A stretch of 6,217 bases of DNA from Prevotellaceae bacterium (GCA_031278135.1 JAITKY010000148.1:1-6217), one strand, 5' to 3'. Shown: positions 1 to 5,972, counted from the first letter of the stretch. The notes: generated from the letters alone by a model not told the origin. Made by a program: numbers and translations.

Positions 1-1
1 G

Positions 2-173
2 CGACCTCGATGTTCCTGTCGCCGACCTCGATGTTCCCTGTCGCCGACCTCGATGTTCCCTGTCGCCGACCTTGATGTTCCTGTCGCCGACCTCGGTGTT
101 CCTGTCGCCGACCTCGATGTTCCTTGTCGCCGACCTCGATGTTCCTTGTCGCCGACCTCGATGCTCTTATCGC
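2..173. repeat. Minisatellite: eight tandem 21/22-bp units
   Basis: Eight head-to-tail copies start at 2, 23, 45, 67, 88, 109, 131 and 153. All share the core CGACCTCGATGTTCC, followed by TGTCGC or TTGTCGC. Four units are 22 bp (23, 45, 109 and 131) because of one extra C or T after GTTC; the other four are 21 bp. The array is already in progress at base 1, so its true left end lies outside the window. Two further 21-bp units occur at 217-237 and 238-258, between longer units. There are no unique spacers, so this is not a CRISPR array. The 22-bp units break every reading frame, so no open protein runs through it. On the minus strand a single 21-bp unit reads as a heptapeptide close to GDRNIEV. 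The array is visibly richer in G+C than the flanking intergenic DNA. Confidence 0.95.
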
Positions 174-301
174 CGATAGCAAATCCGAAGTATTTAATGC
201 ACATAATTCCTGTTTGCGACCTCGATGTTCTTATCGCCGATCTCGATGCTCTTATCGGCGATAGCAAATCCGAAGTATTTAACGTACATAATTCCTGTCG
301 G
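174..301. repeat. Higher-order 85-bp duplication with two 43-bp units
   Basis: Two 43-bp units at 174-216 and 259-301 agree at 39 of 43 positions. Both begin CGATAGCAAATCCGAAG and contain ACATAATTCCTGT. Each is preceded by a 21-bp unit containing CTCGATGCTCTTATCG (153-173 and 238-258). The block 153-216 therefore recurs 85 bp downstream as 238-301, which shows segmental duplication on top of unit-level expansion. On the minus strand each 43-bp unit carries an ATG and a TAA in different frames, so it interrupts the heptapeptide-like pattern. Confidence 0.88.
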
Positions 302-385
302 CGATAACAATGTTCTTGCCGCATACAGTAAAGTCGAAGTTGGCGATAGCAATGTTCTTTCCGCATACAGTAAAGTCGAGGTCGT
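302..385. repeat. Two tandem 42-bp units ending the minisatellite
   Basis: Copies at 302-343 and 344-385 agree at 37 of 42 positions and share CCGCATACAGTAAAGTCGA. They start with the same CGATA(A/G)CAATGTTCTT motif as the shorter units, so they look like diverged double units of the 21-bp repeat. Read on the minus strand they give a 14-residue period, DFTVCGKNI(A/V)IAN-like, in frame for both copies. The repeat character fades after about 385. Confidence 0.85.
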
Positions 386-493
386 AGATTGTAGAAAAAA
401 CTTGACGGATAGATAGGAGGAAAACAAATCGGGGGGGGGGAACAGGAAACGACATTTTGAAATACACACTTTGCAAAAACCTTTATCGTGTTT
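386..493. other. Spacer between minisatellite and promoter, with a G10 run
   Basis: No gene is supported between the minisatellite and the methyltransferase promoter. The notable element is an uninterrupted run of ten G at 431-440, in otherwise A/T-rich DNA. It lies about 54 bases upstream of the -33 element of the next promoter. Homopolymers of this length are prone to slippage, but nothing in the sequence proves a regulatory role. Taken with the array at 1-385 and the promoter and leader at 494-573, the first 573 bases contain no gene I can support. Confidence 0.7.
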
Positions 494-526
494 TTTGTAG
501 GAATGAAAATTTATTTTTTATCTTTG
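494..526 (+). promoter_or_regulatory. Bacteroidales-type promoter for the methyltransferase
   Basis: TTTG at 494-497 is followed after 21 bases by TATCTTTG at 519-526. This matches the Bacteroides primary-sigma consensus TTTG-N19-21-TAnnTTTG. The 7 bases after the -7 element suggest transcription begins around 533, leaving a leader of about 40 A/T-rich bases before the ATG at 574. Confidence 0.72.
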
Positions 527-573
527 CACCGCTATTTATGTAAAATAGATAAAAATGTATAAATTATAAACAA

Positions 574-1479
574 ATGATAACAACAAAAGAAATACGATGT
601 CCTGTATGTGGGAAAGTTATTGATGAACCGTCGTTTAGTTGTAAAGATTACAGCGTTAGCGGCGAGATGTTTGATATCTATACTTGTCTGGATTGCCTGT
701 TTGCCACGACGGAGCCGCAACCCTCGCCATCGGAAATCGGGAAATATTATCAGACAACCGATTATGTTTCCCATTCGGAGACAACCAAAGGGATTGTTAA
801 CAAACTGTATCACCTTGTTCGGAAAAAGAATACGAACGACAAATTGAAGTTAGTCAATCGTGTTTTGTCACGTCGAGCCGATTTGCTGGATGTCGGATGC
901 GGTACGGGTTATTTTTTATCCGCCTGTAAAAAAGATGGCTGGCATATTGAAGGAGTGGAAGTGAACGAAGGAGCGCGTTCGACCGCCGAATCACGTACCG
1001 GCCAGTCGATTTATTCTTCGACAGATGCGTTAGCGACAAGCGGTAAAAAATTTGATGTCATCACTTTATGGCATGTTTTCGAACATCTGCACGATATTCA
1101 TGCTTCTTTCGTACAGTTGAAACGTCTGCTCAAACCCGACGGATTGTTGATTCTGGCGCTTCCGAATTTTGCAAGCGCCGACGCCGCATATTACAGAGAA
1201 TATTGGGCTGCATACGATGTTCCGCGTCATTTGTCGCATTTTTCGCCGGTATCGATTGGACTGCTGACAGAAAAATATCAGATGAAAATCGACCGGATTG
1301 TGCCGATGAAATTTGACGCTTATTATGTTAGCATGTTGAGCGAAGGATTGAAAGGCAGAGGAAAAATAAGCGCACTGCTACACGGTTTGATACAGGGATA
1401 CCGGTCGAATCGGACAGCAAAAACGACTCGCGGACATTATTCGAGTTTTATATATGTTATTGCTTTTCAAAAGGATTAA
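574..1479 (+). CDS. Zinc-ribbon class I SAM-dependent methyltransferase
   Basis: This 301-residue soluble protein is predicted to transfer a methyl group from S-adenosylmethionine; the acceptor cannot be read from the sequence. An N-terminal zinc ribbon is formed by C9-x2-C12 and C38-x2-C41. The Rossmann methyltransferase core follows. Motif I is DVGCGTGYF at 106-114, and the acidic end of strand 2 is in GVEVNE (127-132). Motif IV, FDVITLWHVFEHLHD, covers about 160-174, and a post-core ALPN precedes a segment containing DVPRHLSHF. This layout is typical of the Methyltransf_23/UbiG-like group often found in glycan, O-antigen or natural-product clusters. No such cluster is visible here, so the UbiG-like resemblance should not be read as ubiquinone synthesis. 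The ATG at 574 is the first Met, keeps the zinc ribbon intact and lies just downstream of a good promoter; the upstream bases are A-rich with no clear Shine-Dalgarno. No strong terminator follows. Family confidence is high and substrate confidence is nil. Confidence 0.9.
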   Translation: MITTKEIRCPVCGKVIDEPSFSCKDYSVSGEMFDIYTCLDCLFATTEPQPSPSEIGKYYQTTDYVSHSETTKGIVNKLYHLVRKKNTNDKLKLVNRVLSRRADLLDVGCGTGYFLSACKKDGWHIEGVEVNEGARSTAESRTGQSIYSSTDALATSGKKFDVITLWHVFEHLHDIHASFVQLKRLLKPDGLLILALPNFASADAAYYREYWAAYDVPRHLSHFSPVSIGLLTEKYQMKIDRIVPMKFDAYYVSMLSEGLKGRGKISALLHGLIQGYRSNRTAKTTRGHYSSFIYVIAFQKD

Positions 1480-1543
1480 ACTTTTAAAGGTTTTAAGAAG
1501 TCCACATTATATGTTTTATTAATGCACTCATAAAAAATATCGA

Positions 1544-1575
1544 TTTGATTGGAGCGAATAAACCCCTTACTTTTG
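1544..1575 (+). promoter_or_regulatory. Bacteroidales-type promoter for ahpC
   Basis: TTTG at 1544-1547 and TACTTTTG at 1568-1575 are separated by 20 bases, a near-ideal Bacteroides promoter. It gives ahpC its own transcription start around 1582 and a leader of about 45 A/T-rich bases. In Bacteroides ahpC is induced by peroxide through OxyR, but I could not recognise a defined OxyR site here. Confidence 0.75.
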
Positions 1576-1627
1576 TCGAAAAATGTAAAGTAATAATTTA
1601 ATAGTTTTAATAAAGAAAAGTAAAGAT

Positions 1628-2194
1628 ATGCAAACGATTATCAATTCTCAATTGCCTGAATTTAAGTTACAGGCGTATCATAACGGAAGTTTTAAGACCG
1701 TTAGCAGCGAAGATGTTAAAGGAAAATGGTCGATTTTCTTTTTCTATCCTGCCGATTTCACTTTTGTCTGTCCTACCGAGTTAGGCGACATGGCTGACAA
1801 ATATGCTAAATTGCAGGAAATTGGCGTAGAAGTTTACTCTGTAAGCACCGACACTCACTTTGTTCACAAAGCATGGCACGACGCTTCGGAGACTATCCGC
1901 AAAATCAAATATCCGATGTTGGCAGACCATACCGGCGCATTGAGCCGTGCATTTGGCGTGTTGAACGAAGATGACAATTTGGCTTATCGCGGAACATTCC
2001 TTGTTAATCCTGAAGGGCAAATCAAAATCGCCGAAATCCACGACAATGGAATCGGTCGTAATGCCGATGAATTGCTCAGGAAAGTAGAAGCAGCGCAATT
2101 TGTAGCCGCTCATCCCGACGAAGTTTGTCCTGCAAAATGGAAAAAAGGCGACGCTACTTTGAAACCAAGTATCGATTTAGTTGGTAAAATTTGA
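1628..2194 (+). CDS. ahpC: Alkyl hydroperoxide reductase subunit C (2-Cys peroxiredoxin)
   Basis: AhpC is a cytosolic peroxiredoxin that reduces H2O2, organic hydroperoxides and peroxynitrite through a reactive cysteine. It is normally recycled by the flavoprotein AhpF. The 188-residue length matches E. coli AhpC (187). The peroxidatic site is FTFVCPTEL with C48, and T45 and R121 (in AYRGTF) complete the catalytic set. The resolving cysteine is C167 in EVCPAKWKKG. The stretch STDTHFVHKAWHD and the C-terminus IDLVGKI are nearly identical to the E. coli protein, which identifies this as the typical 2-Cys AhpC class and not Tpx, BCP or Prx6. The ATG at 1628 follows an A-rich stretch (AAAGAAAAGTAAAGAT). 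Its own promoter lies upstream and a strong terminator lies just downstream, so it is probably monocistronic. The usual ahpF is not next to it. No catalytic residue is missing. Confidence 0.97.
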   Translation: MQTIINSQLPEFKLQAYHNGSFKTVSSEDVKGKWSIFFFYPADFTFVCPTELGDMADKYAKLQEIGVEVYSVSTDTHFVHKAWHDASETIRKIKYPMLADHTGALSRAFGVLNEDDNLAYRGTFLVNPEGQIKIAEIHDNGIGRNADELLRKVEAAQFVAAHPDEVCPAKWKKGDATLKPSIDLVGKI

Positions 2195-2228
2195 GATAAA
2201 GGAGAAAATTAATTTCATCTCAACAAGA

Positions 2229-2269
2229 AACAACCGAGGCAACAGTTTTGCCTTGGTTGTTCTATTTTT
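2229..2269 (+). terminator. Rho-independent terminator of ahpC
   Basis: AACAACCGAGGCAA (2229-2242) pairs with TTGCCTTGGTTGTT (2248-2261) across a 5-base loop. The stem has 13 Watson-Crick pairs and one G-U pair, and is followed by CTATTTTT. It begins 34 bases after the ahpC stop codon and reads in the sense of that gene. Confidence 0.9.
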
Positions 2270-2298
2270 GTGAAGAACGTTCTTTGTGTGGGGTACAT

Positions 2299-2329
2299 CC
2301 AATAAAACCCGCACATTTCTGTGCGGGTT
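2299..2329 (-). terminator. Rho-independent terminator of the secG operon
   Basis: AACCCGCACA (2306-2315) and TGTGCGGGTT (2320-2329) form a perfect 10-bp stem with a 4-base loop. Read on the minus strand the hairpin is followed by TTTTATT (2305-2299), the U-rich tail expected for leftward transcription. It lies about 50 bases beyond the secG stop codon. The two terminators back to back insulate the convergent ahpC and secG transcripts. Confidence 0.85.
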
Positions 2330-2379
2330 CATAATTAACAAATCAAAAATCACTAATAATATGAAAAATCAAAAATCAA

Positions 2380-2742
2380 TTACTCTGGTGTTGTTGTCGA
2401 AGCATCATCAGTCGATTCAGCCGATTCAGCCGGAACACCGGTTACGGGAGTCATTCCCGGAGTATAGGACGGAATACGTTCCTTAACAGTCGAACGTCGA
2501 TTATTTACGACAGTACTGTCCGGTATCAACGCCGACGACAAAAAACAGCAAACAAACATGGCAACAACAAGATACCATGTGAATTTTTCGATAAAATCGG
2601 CTGTTTGCCGTACTCCGAATGTCTGGTTTCCGGATGCAAAATTTGCAGCCAAACCTCCACCTTTGGAATTTTGTATCAAAACCGATAAAACTATTAGTAA
2701 TCCTACTATGACTAAAAGCGTTATAAAAAATATATATCCCAT
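2380..2742 (-). CDS. secG: Preprotein translocase subunit SecG
   Basis: SecG is the small, non-essential inner-membrane subunit of the SecYEG channel and stimulates export of unfolded proteins. The first transmembrane helix covers about residues 3-23. It runs into the family signature LIQNSKGGGLAANFA (22-36) and NQTFGVRQTADFIEKFTW (39-56), and a second helix spans about 55-73. The roughly 47-residue tail is rich in Ser, Thr, Pro and acidic residues (ending ASTTTPE), low in complexity and probably disordered; such tails are common in Bacteroidales SecG. The protein is 120 residues. The ATG at 2742 lies 7 bases after the TGA of the upstream TPR gene, pointing to co-transcription as the last gene of the operon. 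No strong ribosome-binding site is visible. Confidence 0.93.
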   Translation of the reverse strand: MGYIFFITLLVIVGLLIVLSVLIQNSKGGGLAANFASGNQTFGVRQTADFIEKFTWYLVVAMFVCCFLSSALIPDSTVVNNRRSTVKERIPSYTPGMTPVTGVPAESAESTDDASTTTPE

Positions 2743-2749
2743 AAAACAA

Positions 2750-3370
2750 TCATTTTTTTATATTCCTAATTTCATTAATTTTGGACGCAAAGTAACTACT
2801 TTTTTCCGGATTGAGCAAAATTAATTTGTTAAAACATTCTGTTGCCTGCTCATAAAGACCCTGCGAAAGGTATATTTCCGCCAACGTTTCACTCGCTATA
2901 TCATTATCATCCAAAGAATTGTCGATGTCAAAATTTTGTGTAAAAATTTCTTTGCCGGGTGTAATTTTTGGTGATTCTTTTATGAAATTTATGATTAAAT
3001 TATCCTCTTCGCTGCTGTTATTATTCGAAAATTCGTCTAAAAATTCACTTGAATAGTCTTCTGTCGTAAAATATTCGTTACGGAAAGTCAACAGTACGTC
3101 TTTTTTGTCTGTTGCAGTAGAAAATTTGTTTGTTACCGCTTCTTTTTCGAGAAATTTGTACAATCGTCTCCTGTTGGGAATGTAAAAGGCTGATAAGCGG
3201 CACATTTCCTGATAATCCGGATGATTTTCGTTCTTATATCCTTTTAGCAGCAAGGCATAAGCAAACGAAAACCAGGGATTTCCGGCAATAAGCGCCTCTA
3301 AATCTTCGATTTCGTTTTTCCCGACAGGAATGTCGAAATTCAAGTATCTATCTATTGACGTAAAATCCAT
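2750..3370 (-). CDS. Conserved TPR-tail protein of unknown function between lptE and secG
   Basis: This 206-residue predicted cytosolic protein has no signal peptide or membrane segment, and I assign it no enzymatic function. The N-terminal part (about 1-80) contains an aromatic-rich helical stretch, [17 protein letters not shown], followed by NRRRLYKF. It resembles the poorly characterised proteins found at this position in other Bacteroidales. The middle (about 95-155) is acidic and Asn/Ser-rich ([12 protein letters not shown]) and probably flexible. The C-terminus holds one clear tetratricopeptide repeat at about 160-191, with [14 protein letters not shown] and [10 protein letters not shown] matching the TPR positions. 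A single TPR suggests a protein-protein contact, possibly with envelope machinery given its neighbours, but this is inferred from position only. The ATG at 3370 lies 4 bases after the lptE stop codon, so translation is probably coupled. Confidence 0.85.
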   Translation of the reverse strand: MDFTSIDRYLNFDIPVGKNEIEDLEALIAGNPWFSFAYALLLKGYKNENHPDYQEMCRLSAFYIPNRRRLYKFLEKEAVTNKFSTATDKKDVLLTFRNEYFTTEDYSSEFLDEFSNNNSSEEDNLIINFIKESPKITPGKEIFTQNFDIDNSLDDNDIASETLAEIYLSQGLYEQATECFNKLILLNPEKSSYFASKINEIRNIKK

Positions 3371-3374
3371 TTGT

Positions 3375-3878
3375 TTACCAGTTTCCTACAGATGCGTTGA
3401 AAATATTTTCGACCAAAGTCTTTGTAATTTCCTCGACCAATTGCGATTGATATTGTTCTATCGAAGCTTCGCCCGGAAAATCGCTGTATGCCGAAAAATC
3501 TTTTTCAAAGTTTTGAGTTTCGTCGATTTGATTGACATATTTCACTTTAACTCTGATTGTTAAACGGTTCAATGACGCCACTTCGTCGCCTGTGATTGCG
3601 GTTGGAGCGATGTCATAACCTGTAATTTCGCCTGAGAACTGTAGATGTCCGTCGGATTCGACTTGTGTCAAGCGTGTTTGACGTGTGAACATGTCCTTCA
3701 AAGCCTCTGTAAATGTGTTACTAAGCGCAGGATTGACAAGCAGAGCCATATTCGGAAAATACGCAATGCTGACTGTCTTGACATCGGGCGACAAATAACT
3801 CTGATTGAACGAATAAATCCCGCACGAACCTGAAACCGTGATAAATAACACTAATATTAAATATTTCAACTTATTCAT
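3375..3878 (-). CDS. lptE: LptE-family LPS-assembly lipoprotein
   Basis: LptE is an outer-membrane lipoprotein that plugs and stabilises the LptD barrel, which inserts lipopolysaccharide into the outer leaflet. With the ATG at 3878 the protein has 167 residues. A short positively charged start (MNKLK) and a hydrophobic stretch lead to the lipobox VSGS-C19-G, then [24 protein letters not shown], the Bacteroidota LptE opening. The fold then alternates strands and helices ([24 protein letters not shown]), as expected for the LptE sandwich. The charged residues next to the Cys that mark surface lipoproteins in Bacteroidetes are absent, which fits a periplasm-facing anchor. A GTG at 3884 would add two residues, but the ATG gives a normal signal peptide. 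The ATG overlaps the end of the upstream regulator by 8 bases, so translation is probably coupled. Sequence conservation in LptE is weak, so part of the assignment rests on the lipobox and gene order. Confidence 0.88.
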   Translation of the reverse strand: MNKLKYLILVLFITVSGSCGIYSFNQSYLSPDVKTVSIAYFPNMALLVNPALSNTFTEALKDMFTRQTRLTQVESDGHLQFSGEITGYDIAPTAITGDEVASLNRLTIRVKVKYVNQIDETQNFEKDFSAYSDFPGEASIEQYQSQLVEEITKTLVENIFNASVGNW

Positions 3879-5088
3879 TTTCACATTCTTCTATATCGTA
3901 TTCCTTAATTTTCCGGTACAATGTACGTTCCGAAATGCCGAGCGCTTCTGCCGCCGGTTTTCGTTTGTTATTAAATTTTTTTAGGACTTTTCGTATAGCG
4001 TCCTTTTCCTGCGATTGGAGGTTCTGAACTTTTTCGACAAGGCTAACATCTTCATGTAGTGTATCTTCGTCATGCAATGTATCTTCGTCCTGTGGCGTAT
4101 CTTCGTCCTGATAAATCAACGGTTCCGGATCAACATATTTGCTGTATTCCTGAGCTGCCGATTCGCCTTTCGACAGTTTGTACATCCACTTTTTCAAGTC
4201 ATTAACGTCGCTACGCATGTCGAAAAGTATCTTGTACAGCAAATCCCGTTCGGAAGCAAAACTGTTGACATCGTCCCTGTTCTGATATAAAACAGGCAAA
4301 CTGTTATTGGTGGGAAGATATTTGCTCAATTTGTCTTTCGTGACGTTCCTGTCGTGTTCGATTACAGATATTTGCTCTGTCACGTTTTTCAACTGTCGCA
4401 CATTTCCGGGCCATAGATAGTTTTCCAGTTCCGTACGTGCTTCGCTGTCGAGCACAATGGAAGGCATACGGTACTTTTCTGCAAAATCGGATGCAAATTT
4501 TCTGAATAGCAGATGTATGTCCTCCTTACGTTCTCTCAAAGGAGGAATAATTATCGGCACGGTGTTGAGCCTGTAATACAAATCTTCGCGAAAACGATTG
4601 CGGCTGATGGCGTCCACCAAGTTTACATTTGTCGCCGCAATGACACGCACGTTTGTTTTCTGCATTTTCGAGGAACCGACTTTCAGAAACTCGCCCGTTT
4701 CCAGCACTCTCAATAGCCTGACCTGTGTGGACAAAGGCAATTCGGCTACTTCGTCCAAAAAGATTGTCCCGCCATCGACAACTTCGAAATAACCTTTCCG
4801 AGTATCTACTGCACCTGTAAAAGAGCCCTTTTCGTGACCGAACAACTCCGAATCGATTGTACCTTCGGGGATTGCTCCGCAGTTCACGGCAATATACTGT
4901 CCATGCTTGCGTGAACTGAACTTGTGTATTATTTTGGGAAACACTTCCTTCCCGGTTCCGCTTTCACCGGTTATCAGCACCGATAAATCGGTCGGAGCAA
5001 CCTGACATGCAATATCTATAGCCCTGTCGAGCGCCGGCGTAAAACCGATTATATCAAACTGTTGCTTTATATTTTGTACATCTATCAT
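3871..5088 (-). CDS. Sigma-54-dependent activator (AAA+ / Fis HTH, no receiver domain)
   Basis: This is a bacterial enhancer-binding protein that hydrolyses ATP to open promoters held by sigma-54 RNA polymerase. From the ATG at 5088 it has 405 residues. The AAA+ domain starts almost at once. Walker A is GESGTGKE (41-48), the sigma-54 contact loop is GSFTGA (88-93, a Ser variant of GAFTGA), and Walker B is GGTIFLDE (106-113). An arginine-finger region FREDLYYRLN (166-175) and sensor II WPGNVRQLKN (226-235) follow. A Fis-type helix-turn-helix, KPAAEALGISERTLYRKIK, closes the protein at 377-395. No receiver, GAF or PAS domain precedes the AAA+ part, so control must be through abundance, a partner or the 245-370 linker. 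That linker carries three DEDT-xx hexapeptides (328-345). A GTG at 5091 would add one residue. It leads the lptE operon; I do not know its targets. Confidence 0.93.
   Translation of the reverse strand: MIDVQNIKQQFDIIGFTPALDRAIDIACQVAPTDLSVLITGESGTGKEVFPKIIHKFSSRKHGQYIAVNCGAIPEGTIDSELFGHEKGSFTGAVDTRKGYFEVVDGGTIFLDEVAELPLSTQVRLLRVLETGEFLKVGSSKMQKTNVRVIAATNVNLVDAISRNRFREDLYYRLNTVPIIIPPLRERKEDIHLLFRKFASDFAEKYRMPSIVLDSEARTELENYLWPGNVRQLKNVTEQISVIEHDRNVTKDKLSKYLPTNNSLPVLYQNRDDVNSFASERDLLYKILFDMRSDVNDLKKWMYKLSKGESAAQEYSKYVDPEPLIYQDEDTPQDEDTLHDEDTLHEDVSLVEKVQNLQSQEKDAIRKVLKKFNNKRKPAAEALGISERTLYRKIKEYDIEECENE
4048..4116. repeat. 18-bp in-frame tandem repeat in the regulator gene
   Basis: Units beginning ATCTTC start at 4048 (short, 15 bp), 4063, 4081 and 4099. 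The 18-bp period encodes the hexapeptides DEDTPQ, DEDTLH and DEDTLH, then the diverged EDVS. Because 18 is a multiple of three, gain or loss of a unit keeps the frame and only changes the length of the acidic linker between the AAA+ domain and the DNA-binding helix-turn-helix. Confidence 0.85.
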
Positions 5089-5112
5089 CACTTCTTACTT
5101 AAAAACAAGGTG

Positions 5113-5120
5113 CAAATATA
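5113..5120 (-). promoter_or_regulatory. Probable -7 element for the regulator-lptE-secG operon
   Basis: Read leftward, TATATTTG occupies 5120-5113, a full match to TAnnTTTG, about 25 bases before the regulator ATG. The nearest TTG (5149-5147) is 26 bases upstream, longer than the usual 19-21, so the -33 element is weak or absent. The element lies in the 43-base gap after the ICMT-family gene, so the operon probably has a start of its own. Confidence 0.55.
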
Positions 5121-5131
5121 CACGTTTTTTT

Positions 5132-5884
5132 TTAAATATCGTTTAACAATTGCGTTTTCTTTTTCAAATAACGCAAAATACAGTATAAAATAATGGTTAT
5201 AAGGCAGATTCCGTATAAGACATAATTATAGTCACTGCTCTTCTGCAACAATTGTACGATGACGTCGAACACCGAAAAAATGATAAAGAGCGCCGCCAGC
5301 CCGTTTTTTTCCTGCTTCAATACTTTTTTCCATCTGAAAGGCATATTCGGTTTAACAAACAGTTTAAAATCCGGTATAAATGCAGGCGTTCGCTCGGCCC
5401 ATTCGATAAATGTTTTGCCGAACTTGCGACGTAAAAACTGCTCTTCGGCATACATAATCCTCTCGTAATAAATCCAGTACAGCAATACAAAAAGGGCTAC
5501 AAACCAAAAATTCTGCGTTGCAAAAGCGACACCCAGCCACATCAAAAAATTTCCCACGTAAAGCGGATGTCGTACAATGGAGTAAATTCCTGTCTGGTTG
5601 AGCGTTTCGGCGATTTGTCCGGCTGTATTTCTGCCGGAAGTATTATGAGCCGCATGTCCGATGGTGTAAATCCGTATAGCCAATCCGGTCAGGCAGACAA
5701 CTATGCAACCGATAATGTAATAATCCATAAAAAATGTTTTTCCGTAAAATAGATTTGAAACGTCCAATTCGGAATGTATAAGGGCGCCGATCCCTGCAAA
5801 TAAGATAATAAGCGGTAACACTCCTCTATACTTAAAAAGCCAATTGCCTTGAATTTCAAATTGTTCCTGTAAGTTCATATACAT
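5132..5884 (-). CDS. ICMT/PEMT-family integral membrane methyltransferase
   Basis: This 250-residue multi-pass membrane protein belongs to the isoprenylcysteine carboxyl methyltransferase family, whose members use SAM to methylate lipid-linked acceptors. Hydrophobic segments lie at about 22-36, 55-72 and 113-138. The SAM-binding signature is YSIVRHPLYVGN (101-112, with R105-H106-P107-x-Y109), followed by the paired glutamates of YAEEQFLRRKFG (145-156) and W162. Beyond the core, at about 180-250, a basic stretch (RWKKVLKQEK) leads into two further membrane helices, an extension longer than the basic family fold. True isoprenylated-protein substrates are unlikely in bacteria. Related bacterial enzymes include the Leptospira lipid A 1-phosphate methyltransferase LmtA, which is one possible analogue given the nearby lptE, but this is speculation. 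The ATG at 5884 lies just after a good promoter; the Met at 5878 is an equally possible start. Confidence 0.83.
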   Translation of the reverse strand: MYMNLQEQFEIQGNWLFKYRGVLPLIILFAGIGALIHSELDVSNLFYGKTFFMDYYIIGCIVVCLTGLAIRIYTIGHAAHNTSGRNTAGQIAETLNQTGIYSIVRHPLYVGNFLMWLGVAFATQNFWFVALFVLLYWIYYERIMYAEEQFLRRKFGKTFIEWAERTPAFIPDFKLFVKPNMPFRWKKVLKQEKNGLAALFIIFSVFDVIVQLLQKSSDYNYVLYGICLITIILYCILRYLKKKTQLLNDI

Positions 5885-5906
5885 CCATATTTATTATATT
5901 CGGGCG

Positions 5907-5940
5907 CAAAGGTAAAAATTTTTTATCAAGTGCATCAAAA
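5907..5940 (-). promoter_or_regulatory. Bacteroidales-type promoter for the ICMT-family gene
   Basis: Read leftward, TTTTG at 5940-5936 is followed after 21 bases by TACCTTTG at 5914-5907. Spacing and sequence fit TTTG-N19-21-TAnnTTTG. The start of transcription would fall near 5900, leaving a leader of about 16 bases before the ATG at 5884. Confidence 0.7.
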
Positions 5941-5972
5941 AATATATATTTTCGGGTGTACGACAAAATTCC

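Noticed and set aside
1..385. Possible CRISPR array
   Set aside because: Units are directly abutting and the interleaved longer units are themselves repeats. There are no unique spacers of constant length and no cas genes nearby.
53..476. Open frames of 63-91 codons on both strands across the minisatellite
   Set aside because: They are by-products of the repeat: low-complexity translations, different frames equally open, no promoter or ribosome-binding site, and frames broken by the 22- and 43-bp units. None is annotated as a gene.
1480..1627. Terminator after the methyltransferase or OxyR operator before ahpC
   Set aside because: The only inverted repeat, around CTTTTAAAG just after the stop codon, has no loop and a weak stem, and no recognisable OxyR motif was found. 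Only the Bacteroidales promoter is supported there.
1781..2113. A 110-codon minus-strand frame inside ahpC
   Set aside because: It is a shadow of the strongly conserved ahpC frame, with no independent signals.
2286..2486. A 66-codon plus-strand frame after ahpC
   Set aside because: It starts inside the convergent terminator region and runs antisense into secG, with no recognisable domain. It is best explained as chance.
3884..3884. GTG start for lptE, two codons upstream of the ATG at 3878
   Set aside because: It adds only Met-Lys before an already normal signal peptide, and the ATG overlaps the upstream stop region in a way typical of coupled genes. It cannot be fully excluded.
5091..5091. 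GTG start for the sigma-54 activator, one codon upstream
   Set aside because: The next codon is an ATG with the same spacing to A-rich upstream sequence. The difference is a single residue.
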